A DNA stretch of 64,000 bases. It comes from Liolophura sinensis (lineage: Eukaryota > Mollusca > Polyplacophora > Chitonida > Chitonidae). Location of the stretch: contig NC_088301.1 of the NCBI RefSeq assembly GCF_032854445.1, positions 8,304,281-8,368,280 on the forward strand, given 5' to 3'. Below, piece after piece: positions 25,883 to 36,800 of the stretch (its first letter is position 1; each line of letters begins with the position of its first letter). The translations under genes were made by a program, and so were the position numbers. A model generated the notes under the pieces. The model saw nothing but the letters and a program-made list of their open reading frames with translations. It was not told the DNA's origin and did no database searches.

Positions 25883-26457
25883 GTCGTCGATGGTCTAGAT
25901 ATACACGAGTCAGAAAATATTCAAGCAAGACATGGTGTTGCTAACACGTGTTCCTGGTGAATCAAACGTGGTCATGTATTATATATAGCAGGGAGGATTT
26001 ACATGACTGGATGATGCTAATAATACATGTGTAAGAGGTGATACCTACCCTGTGTCGTATTACTGATTTGAACCCTCCGTGACACTTCCTTTGTGGTTAG
26101 CTGAAGATTGTAAAGTATGCATTTTTGAAACAGTACTGTACGTACCCACAACCAAGAAGTAGGCCTATACACCATTCTTACCCATAACAACAACAAAGCT
26201 GTCCTCCCATGTAAAGTTGTTCACCGCATCTACCCATCTACGTAGAAAGTTATACGATACAGTGCTTGGCTCCTGTTTAGCATTCTGTTAGTTATAGCAA
26301 GTTGTGTGACTTACAAACTAAAACATCCAGCATATGCAATTTTTATCTTAAAGGAATAGACTGTTCAAAATTGATGCCAGCATCGCTAAATAGACAGCTG
26401 AAAACTATTTCTAAGAGTGATTTTATTTATATTATCAGACCTTATGCATTCAAATAA

Positions 26458-27203
26458 ACAGTGCATCAATAGTTCCCTCCAAAACAATGTTTGACATTTA
26501 CCAAAATATTCAAAATATGCAATCGTTGTGAAATTTTACACACAGTATTTCACCAATCCAGTCAACACACTGTAGCAAGGATTACCCTGTAGATACAGAT
26601 GTACTCCAATGAGCATGCTCAAACGCATTATCGGCCATATTTTAAAAATTTCACAAACAGATTGAAGATAAGTTTGACTACCTGTACCACCAGATAATGT
26701 TAAAATCTAGCAGAACCATCACGTTCGCATCGTGGGAATGAGGCCTGTGATCCGATTTTGAGGGATGACTAACCACTCCTCCTGAAGCTGCTGTCTAACG
26801 TCATCAAGATAGAACACCATCGTGACACGGCGATACACTGCTTGTTTCAAATGGTCCCACAACTGTTCAGTGGGATTTATTTCCGGGAATTGGCGGGCCA
26901 TTGCATGCGCTCAACACTTTTGTGTTCAAAGAGGACATTTATCACTCTGCCACGATGTGGACGAACACTGTCATCCATAAAGAGAAATTCATTGCCATCT
27001 TGAATCTGTTTGTAAGATTTTCAAAATCCGACTGATAATGCATTTACGCATACTCATTGGGGCAATCTGTATCTACAGGGTATTCCTTGCTACAATGTGT
27101 TATTTGATTACTGAAATACTGTATGCATTTCACAACGACTGGGCAAATATTTTGGTAAATGTCAAACACAGTTTTGGCGGGAACTTACTTTTCATGCTCT
27201 GTT
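26458..27203 (-). mobile_element. Degraded Tc1/mariner-type transposon with long inverted repeats
   Basis: Arms of about 170-190 bp at 26458-26640 and 27025-27203 are inverted copies of each other (shared ttgacatttaccaaaatatt and taccctgtagatacagat). Between them, on the minus strand, is the transposase C-terminal part. A catalytic-domain block DDSVRPHRGRV is followed, after a frameshift near the WPA motif, by FPEINPTEQLWDHLKQAV and VRQQLQEEWLVIPQNRI. This matches the Tc1 pattern (PDLNPIENLW ... EEWxxIP). The N-terminal half is missing, so the copy cannot be autonomous. In intron 2 of gene A. Confidence 0.85.
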
Positions 27204-28411
27204 CAATTGATTTCTAAGGTGAGTTGTATGGATTGTTCTGCCATGAGGTCGCGTATATTGGCCAATAGGTGAAAATTTTGTGAAAATTCTTTTATTTCAT
27301 TATTTATTTTTAACTAAGGTTGCGCAAGCGATTAACATTTTCAACGATCAAATTATTTTTGACCTTTTAGGCAATCCGTTACATCTTAGTACATATACTC
27401 ACTGTATCGTAAACGTGCATGAAATAACACAGATGTATGGTTGTGATAGCTAGCTCCAGACAAAACAGCTTGCTTAAGCTGACCAAATTGTAAAGTATAT
27501 ATTAAGTAATATATTTAGGACCACGTTTTTGTTCAAGTCTATACATACCCTTCGAAAAGATGCTTCGATAATATTGTTTGGAAACAGATTTCTGGAAATA
27601 TAAAAATTTATCAACGTAACTTTTCGTGAGGTTTGCGTACAATAAAATCACATATGAATACCTGCATTTTCCTTTCAATCTGCTTGAAATAATTGCCTTG
27701 AAAGTTGAAAAAAAAATGCCAATGAATTTGTCGGTTAATATATTAATATAATGCGGATTTCTAATTTGTCAGTTTACTTTTAATCACCTTCTGTATAAAA
27801 AGCTATTTTGCACCAGGCAAATATATCCACATAGTATAAATAAGTAATTTTTAAAAGACTTACCGAACTAAATCCAAAAGAGTGTCGATGGTTTTCGTCT
27901 CGGAACCAGACGAGTGGTTACTGGTTGTGACGTCAATACCTACGTCACCACCGTCATCATATTGCGTAGCTCCTGGTTGTATACTGAGAGCCAGAATAAT
28001 TCCACTAATTACCGCCAGGGTGGTGGTAGAGAGGTAATAAACAAGGGAGACAACTCCCATCTTACAGGAGGAGCTGGGATTAAGGGATGTAGTGGCGGTA
28101 ATCAAACTGGAGACGATTAGAGGTATCAGTAGCATCTCCAACATCTGCAGGAACAAATCTCCAGGAAACCGCAAGTACGAGATTTGACGAGAAGTGAACG
28201 GTGGCTCCACGTGGCGGAGACCTGTTCCGAGACCAATGCCGACAGCCATAGCCGTAAAGATTAGGATCAGAAAAATATGTCTCCTTATGGCCTGTTTGCA
28301 TCTCACACAACACTTCTTGGCCATGTCATCGGAATATCTTCTTGGAAACAATGCCACCTTCTCAGAAGGTTCACCGGAGCCTCGATTTCTCTTCAGATGT
28401 TTTCCCGCCAT

Positions 28412-30825
28412 GTTTGTGCGTGCTAATGATGTGAAGGGCGTCTAATTCACCAAAGGGAAAGCCGATATAGAGATCTATACACTGGTTTTACATATTAAAC
28501 AAATGTTTGATGAATTTATTCATTACCTGCTTCACTCCAAAGAAGATGTTAGCATGCATAACCCACTACCAACTCCTGAGACTCTGAACCAATCCATGTA
28601 AGGATACAACACGAGACTGGCTGTTCAAGTCTGAAAGAATATCACCGCATCCTTGCTGTCGTTCACGTATGTATGGAGATCCGATATGGTAAAAACTCGC
28701 ATCTCAATATGGCAGCTCTGCTCTTAAATTTCGTATTGCCTTGGAAAATTCTGCCACTTCCAGAAAGTAGGTCGTGCACGACTTTTCTAAATCTTTTCAG
28801 AGACTGATAAAATTAACTGCTAAACCATATTGGCTCCTTTGTCTCAGTCCGCGATAAAATTCTCAATCAGATAAAGTTCACTGTGAATCGTTCTGTTATA
28901 TTGTCGGTAGTACGCTAGCACACAGCTATATAACTATATAAAGCTGTGTTAGGTACCTGGACTAAGTAGGCCAACCCACGGTGCACCATAGTCCATTGTG
29001 TTCAACCAACAGCTGTCACCAGCTGATGTTGTTGTTACGGGGTTATTCATTCACGACCGAGAGCGCATGTTCAACAGCATGTGACATTAACCCTGCCCAG
29101 TGCGTACTTGTATAATATTCTACCCACAAAACAGCATAAATAAAGCATGAATAAACAAATATGTATATGAAAGCCGTGTGAGGGACTGCTTTGACGTTTA
29201 GGCCGACATGTATTCTTGAATGAAATAACCAAATTTATAGAATGACGCATTTACTCATTGGAATGTACATAGGCCTATAGACCTGGAGCTATTTGCCAAA
29301 TTGTGAATAAGTAACTGTCGTATAAGTGAAATATTTTTGAGTACGGCGTAAAACACCAATCATATAAATAAATAAATATAACTGACACCCGGCCAACCTG
29401 TATTTCGCCTGTAACGGTAATGGATGTGGGTCTGCTGGATTTAGTGATCAAAATCTTCGACAAATGTATACAGAGTGCGTCTGTGATACAAGTAGTTTAA
29501 CCATATAAATTCAACTGACGTATACAACTAATCAGATTCTGCTTTTTGATAAGATCACGTGGAGGTACTTACAATATAGGCCAGGCATTTAGTTAATTAA
29601 AGGAGGAATAACGACACTGGTTTGATTCCACAATCTCGTTATAAACAGAATCGGTACAACTTTTCAAACATGCACCTGTTACATCAGGAATTACTATACA
29701 TCTGAGCCGGCAATTGTCGCCTCACACCTCGGAAAACAGTGGACTAAACCGAACTGTTCAAAGTTAGGACACCAAAACTCGCGGATCAGAAAAAGGCCTC
29801 CCTAAAGGAGCAGGCTTAGTTTAGGCCACAGTTTCCGCTAGTGTAAACGTCGGAGCCGGGCCTTCCGTTCCTCTTTTCAAGGGAGAAGGAAATGCGTTCT
29901 GCCTGGGAAGTTTGCGGCTCATATGTTAGTACTTGTATTTACAGGCCAAGACAGCACATCTTATTCTCTGCGTGCCTATTTTTATTACACTACATAAAAA
30001 TCAAGCAAACGCACGGTTTCTGTAAAAATTTGTTTCGCCTTTGTGAAAGATTGCAGGAAATGATAATCGATCTTATTGTATTTTACAACCTCTTGTTACT
30101 GATAATGGTTTTATTTTCACCACAACAGACGCATTAGAATGAAAAGCAGCAACAGAAAACAGGTGTGAAGACTATATCTGATAAAAGTAACTTTATGCAA
30201 CAGTTTTATAAATTACATTCGAAAATAATTTATAATGAGATCACATTATGTGTGCATAATCGGTAAACGGTTGAAAACAACAGGAAAAGAATAGTCATGC
30301 AAAAAAAAAAAAACAGAATTAAGCTACTTGTCATGATTATCATTATCATGAAACAACAAATAAAACAGTAAGTTGTCACAGCAAGTACAGTATCCACGGC
30401 GAAATATTTAATCTAGAGCGAAAATTTTGCCATCACAAACTTTGTAATATGTCTTTGCCTTACAATGTGATTGGAGGTTTGTCACGTGGGCGGTGGTTTA
30501 ATACGGGCACTTCGTTTCCCTGCACCTATAGTCCTGACAGTCGTCATACAAGTAAAATCCATGAGCGCGACATTATACACCAATGATATAAATAAATAAA
30601 TACAATGTGATAATACATCTTTCCTAAAACATTGTAAACGAAAGGATCTCACCCCCCCCCCCCCAACCTCCCACCCCCAACAACCCATCTCGACAAACAC
30701 CAACCAACCCCGTCCTCCCATCATTACTTCTCCCTGTCACCGTCTGTTGGCAAACCACGGTACGTAAAGAAATTATTTAAATGATGTCATCAACCGTTGT
30801 CCATCATGAAATGACAAACGTGGTG
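28412..30825. other. Intergenic region between SLC1 genes A and B
   Basis: It holds the presumed promoter and 5' UTR of gene A and the 3' UTR of gene B. No other supported gene. It contains a SINE tail fragment (29315-29380), a weaker one (30520-30602) and a C-rich run (about 30650-30664). Confidence 0.65.
29315..29380 (+). mobile_element. SINE tail fragment
   Basis: gtcgtataagtgaaatattt then gagtacggcgtaaaacacca and an (aaat)n end. Only the last 65 bp of the element. Confidence 0.85.
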
Positions 30826-33800
30826 CTAAACCGTTTCACTTCCATGTTTTTGAACTTGTTTACTGCTCTGTCCATTGGCCTGTTCATTTACTGTAGAGAC
30901 TGTAGTGTGACAATGTTTCATTGAGACATCGGGCTCGACCGATTCTAACAAGGACTCGTCGTCCTCGGATTGGGCGAGCTCTTTCTGAGACAGGTGATCA
31001 ACGATGGCCGCGCCGATAGAATCTCCGAGTATATTTACAATACCACGACCTCTGTCTCTGAAAACAAAATAAAAAAGTATATGGATAGTGCAAAATTTTG
31101 ACTATTTTAGTCAAAAAGGAAGAAAAATGTCAGATCATCCACTGGAACATGTAATTGTAACTGTTCCTGGCGTAAAACCTATTTCAGTTATACACTGTAT
31201 GGTGTCTGTGCGTCTGTGTGTCGGTCGATAGGTCAAATTGTTTCTCTAACAGGGGGGGGGGGGGGGGGTCTTAAATACTCTTGTAGCATAACTGGAATTC
31301 ACTATGTAACAACTGCAAGACACCAATGTCTTAAAAGCACTGGGAGCAAACGATCAATTCCCTCAACATTCATGAATACATGCAGCATATGATATTTCCA
31401 ACGGGTTGTGAAAATAGAGATCTCTTTGAAAAAAAACATTACTCAGCTTAACTCAACTATACATGCAGAGAAGCTTGATCACGTGTAGATACCCAGAACG
31501 CTTCAATGTGTATCTTGACCTTACAACAATATCATACATAGATGTGGAGAATGATACTCACAGTAGCCAGTCCACGGTAGCGATGAGGGTGATGTCAGTA
31601 GGCAGGCCTACAGACGTCAGAACCATGGTGATGACGACCAGAGAACCACTAGGCACGGCGGCCGCCCCGATAGACGACGCCACTGACGTTATTCTGCAGT
31701 GAAGGGGACATAGAAAAAGCAATACCTTAGCAAATATTTATGAAAACTGTTTTCAGCTGGGAAGGAGTATGTCATATCATATGCATAGTGGACTGTTAAA
31801 TTTAGATTCACGCTAAGTGGTATTAAGTCAAATGCAACAAAAACACAACCAGTGTGAGCCTGAATTAAAACCAACGCCAATCTTGTTTCGTCTGTAGTTT
31901 GGAATAGCTCAGGATGCTCAGATGTTGCAATCGCATCAGCAAATTAAACAATATATTTGAATTCTGTTGATAACGATTTATCGTCCATGACGGAATAGCG
32001 GATATATTTAGCTATAAAAAGCTATATCAACGTTTCAGGCTACAGGTTGATCGTTCCATCAAATGTAATTTCTGGTGTATGGAAAGTGAAGTGTACTTGG
32101 GCAACTCAGAAAAGGGAAAAGTAGGAAGGCTGCAATTTACGCATGCTTTGTTTTTTTACGCCGTGTTTAACAATTCTTCAATCATATGACAACGACGGGT
32201 CATTAGGTGTGTGTGTATATACATACAGTGTGTCTTCTTGTGGCAGCTAGACTCCATACCACCAAAGTGCAGCTGCAACTGGAAAACCATGCCGAAGACA
32301 CCAGACATTACATCTCACCCAGTCACATTACACTAATACTGGGCCAACCAGTCCTGTTTCCTTGTTCTAGGCTCGCAATGCTGAGCGCCAAGGGAGGCAA
32401 CAACAAGTACCATTTTTAAACTCTTTGACATGATCCGACCCAGGTAAGAAAGTTGTGAATAAAATCAAAACTTACTGAGATGCATTTTTGTTTTCTATTT
32501 TCACAAGTGAACTAAAGCCAAACTGTGCTATATACTGTGGCCTATACTTTCGGATTTTTTTCTACCGGCTTCTAAAGAGAAAGAATATTAGGAGAATTGG
32601 TTTTTCCTAATTAACTGCAATTGAAAAGTTCATTTGTCTTTCTGATGGTTAACACTCTAATTGGCACATAATGCGAGGTTGCATTATATGGAATACAAGC
32701 GACGGACCATCGACAACACAGATGCGTTATTTCTTCGAAATTTCCGATCCATTAGCATTTTTTTTGTTTTTACCGAAATGAACAGCAAAAACAAGTTTCG
32801 CTGAAGTGCGTTTACTGTAACCGTATCTGCGTATTCAAACTACAGTCTGGTATATATACAGTTTGTTTCGCTGTTGTTTGGCTATGTGCACTGTCATATT
32901 CAACACACTGAAAGAACGTTGTTAAAATATATAGTAAAGCTAAATTTAGTGCATAAATGTTTCAGCCTCGTTGAAAAGATCTAGATCATGCCTAACTAAG
33001 TGAATTACTTGTTCACTGAGGAGCCTGTTCGTTTTTCACTAACGCGTACCACGCTAACTATCCTCAGACTGTGTTAGCAGAAAAGCAGCAGGAACGAATA
33101 AATTCGTTGTAATTTGGATCTGTATAATTTAAAGAATCCGTTGTTGTAAAATCAAAGTTTTAAACCGCAAAGTGTTTTCATTTGTTTAACGTATGGTATG
33201 TTCAGTATTGTCTCTATACCATCCGTGATTCTCGATTGCCATTGGTTGATCAAGCGGGTTAAAATGTTGACATAAACTTCTCAGAGCTGCAGCCCTTGCT
33301 CATGCACAAGGGATATATGAAATTTAAACCCTGTGTAGCTGAATTACGGCACAGACTGACGTCATTTTTCTCTGAGACGCTAAATTTATATCCTGTGCAG
33401 CTAAATTAAAAAGGTGACGTCATTTTTCTTTGCGGCCGCATTCCATGGCGTTTCATTGTGACGTCACGCCACAACGACCGCTGTCTTCAGTTGACATAGC
33501 TAGCATGATTTTTCTTAGCTCAGCGGAACTGGCTTTCTATTTGACAAATATTGTAGGGCCAGGATCGTTATCTCCGTGTTGAGAAGGGTATATGGAGATT
33601 TAAAAAAAACGGGTATTTACAAAACATTATTCCCGTTCCAAAGGTGAGTGGTTTACCCGACACTCCCATTCCACAATTTGTTGGATCCACTGAATAGTTT
33701 CAGGTAAGAGATAATAGAAGTAACTATAAGAAAGTCAAGGCTTTCGTTGTGGTAGACCTATATTTCGACATACGTTTACGCCATCGTCAGGAAATACACG

Positions 33801-36800
33801 GCACAAATTGTACAAAAATAAATTTATAAATCAGTCTGAATTACGAAACAAAATCAAGAAAGGAACTGGCTTTGTTTTAGGTACACCTCGCCCTCCTTTT
33901 CACCTTTCTGTTTACTTGGATTTCTTTTCTTTTCATTGCTTCACTGATGGTTTAGCTGCCGTGAACTCCGTTCAACTGTTGTTGTTAATCTATATACATC
34001 GATTTTTGTCCGATTGGTCCTCCTGACGATGGCATAAACGTATGTTGAAATGTAGACCTACCACAATGAAAACACTGACCTTTTTCAAAGTTACCCCTAT
34101 TCTCTAATCCTATGTTTCCATCCCTGGGGCCTCCGTGGTTCAGTCGGTTAGCGCGCTAGCGCAGCGTAATGACCCAGGAGCCGCTCACCAATGCGGTTGC
34201 TGTGAGTTCAAGTCCAGCTCATGTTGGCTTCCTCTCCGGCTGTAAGTGGAAAGGTCTGCAAGCAAACTGCGGAAAATCGTGGATTTCTCCCGGGCTTTGC
34301 CCGGTTTCCTCCCACCATAATGCTGGCCGCCGTCGCATAAGTAAAATATTCTTGAGTACGGCGTAAAACACCAATCAAATAAATAAATAAATATTCCTCC
34401 ATCCATTAAACTGAACGCCATCGTATAAGTAAATAGTAAAATAGCTAAAATAAATCGTAGTGGTGTTCCTGACGGGTTATCAATAACTTACATAGCCTAT
34501 ACACTAATATACTTACGCAATGGTCATAATCTGTCCAACGTTAAGCGGTATATTGTTAATCTGAGCTATGAACAGTGCGGCTATGGCCTGGTAGAGTGCA
34601 GAGCCGTCCATGTTGATGGTTGCCCCTACCGGAGCGATGAACATGACCACGCGGGGATCCACGCCGTTATTCTCAACCAGACAACGCATTGTCACAGGCA
34701 AAGTGGCCGCACTGTAGGGCAAAATACAACATCGTAGTAGCGAGGAAAATGCATTGGTAATCAGGGACCAGTCCCAATGAATTTCCTACAATTATTTTGC
34801 TATTCAAATAACATCACTTCAAACATCGTAAATAACTTTATTCGAAACTTTTCTCATCAATCTCTTTAAAGAGTTCCGACTGAGAAAAGGACTTATGATG
34901 TCTTGTGAAAGTGGCCACAGATATTGTATACTTGCGAAGAGAAATCTTTGCAAGTATTCGTGAAACTTTCTAATTTGACAAAGAGGCCCAAATCAGACGT
35001 TAGTAGGTTGGCGTAAAGACATTCTAAAACCAAAATTAGTCAGCTGTTTTGATTTTCTCGGTCAGCTTAGATATAAAGATTTAGAAAGGAGACAATAGTA
35101 TTGGAATACAAGTCATTTACCTTGAAGCCACGGCCAGCATCGTGACAAAGGCCTCTACCATTCCGTATATAAATCTCAGAGGGTTTTTCTTGACAAAGAG
35201 TAGGTAGATGATAGGGACGATGACAAAGCCGTGTAAAATGAAACCCACTAGGACGGTGACGGCGAACATAGCCAGCTGTGTAAGGACACGCTCCGCGTCC
35301 TCCATCTCCACGATCTTCGCAGCGATGAGGAAGAGGATCCCGACAGGAGCATACCTGTGGAGGGAGTGGCAGTCAGTATTATACCTCAAGAATATTCATT
35401 TGGGCGTGTTGATATTTCTTTGGTCAATCTGAATTCTGTGATTGTCAATATTTTTTACAAAGTGATCTGCCCTTTTTATGCGATGTATTGTCCATGAGGT
35501 CAGTATTTTTATCTGACATCAACACCATGCTAAGTCTGAAGTAAATACTACTTCACTAAAAAGATACGGCCACGGTGTTAATTTCATTATCGTGTGGACA
35601 ACACATATCCACAAATATTTTCACTGATTTCTTTCGCTTGCCTTGCCTGCATCTTTGAGAATGTGGAAGAACTAGCTTATCTTAGACCAGATGACGTGTA
35701 ACGTGTTACCAGCAATGCGACTGTAGCCCTTAACGAAGGAGGTCGCAAATTCGAACCAAGATTCCGTTCGCTTTCAGTTGTTTGTCATGAGGTATTTGGA
35801 GTACCTTGCTAAGGAACGGTTTCTTTCACCACCCACCTCATATGTAACAAATACTCGAATTTAAGTGAAACTGTCTTGAGCATGCATGCACGGCGTAAAA
35901 CCCAAATAAGACCAATGTCCAAGCCGTCCATTTTTTGATTATTTACCAGATTGCTAATGCGATCATCTTCATCGTGGCTTTGTTGAGGGCCACAAAGAAC
36001 TGGTGTAAGGCTTGTCCGTCCTCTCCCAGGGATGAGATTATGACCCCCAGGACGACCGCGAAGAGAATTAGCCCCAGAACATTCATTCCCGGGGCAGTTC
36101 CTACCTCAGGCTCATACACTGTAACACATGGACATGCAAGGTCAGCACAACTGTATAACCTAACACCGCATGGGATTTGTAGTCAGGATTTATCTCGTAA
36201 CATTGTGTGGTATTCCAACCTTATTACGATTTAATACATTTCTGTTCATATTTCAGAGAACCGGGTAGGACTTTGGACAAACCACCGTCCTGTCCATGCA
36301 CGTTTGGAAATTCTTCGTACTTGCGAAGGTCTGGCATCAACTTGCGAATGTTCGTGGGTTTCCCCTGGGCTCTGCCTGGTTTTCTCCCTCCATAATGCTT
36401 GCCACCGTCGCATAAGTGAAACATTCTTGAGTACGGCATAAATCACCAATCAAATAAATAAATCTAAAGTTATGCCGAAACAGTGAGACCCTGATTGGGA
36501 CAGAGCTAAGGAAATGACCTCGGACAAAATCCGTTAGTCCAGGTCAGCAAGGACCACGTGTCTATGAAAAGACGAGTAAATACCGATGGCACCTTTATGA
36601 TCCTACAAAAAATGTAAATATCTTGGGCTATAGCCACCTGTAGGCATATTGAATGCAATTAGACTTGGTCCGATGCCAAACAGAAACAGGCTTATACAGT
36701 GTGATATGCACCCTTTTATGTGCATTTAGCGCGAATTATCAACACTTTCAAACGGCATATAGGACAGCTCAACACCTATAGGAATTTAAAACAGACTTAC

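Larger units (their letters stand above)
22605..28411 (-). pseudogene. SLC1 family transporter gene A, one frameshift in exon 6
   Basis: Eight coding exons on the minus strand: 27864-28411, 27549-27591, 26182-26272, 25255-25438, 24476-24709, 23779-23972, 23124-23255 and 22605-22779 (TAG stop). All have consensus splice sites. The family moves acidic or neutral amino acids with Na+ across the plasma membrane. Exon 1 carries TM1-3 ([13 protein letters not shown]), exon 2 NLFPNNIIEASF, exon 3 an extracellular loop with sequon NFT, exon 5 TM5-6 with YAPIGIVFLIASKIVE, exon 6 the hairpin-1 end ASSAATLP and TM7 [10 protein letters not shown], exon 7 hairpin 2 (AAVPSGSL), and exon 8 TM8 (DRFRAVVNVEGD). 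Exon 6 is 194 nt against 195 in both paralogues: a base is missing at about 23939-23941, and the frame then meets TAG at 23888-23890. Every other exon is intact, so this is either a recent pseudogene or an assembly error. It has Gln in place of the EAAT TM7 glutamate and Ala in place of the TM8 threonine. Confidence 0.8.

Noticed and set aside
35690-35780. Possible tRNA (ggtcgcaaattcgaacc)
   Set aside because: Only a weak B box. There is no cloverleaf, and it lies in an intron of gene B.
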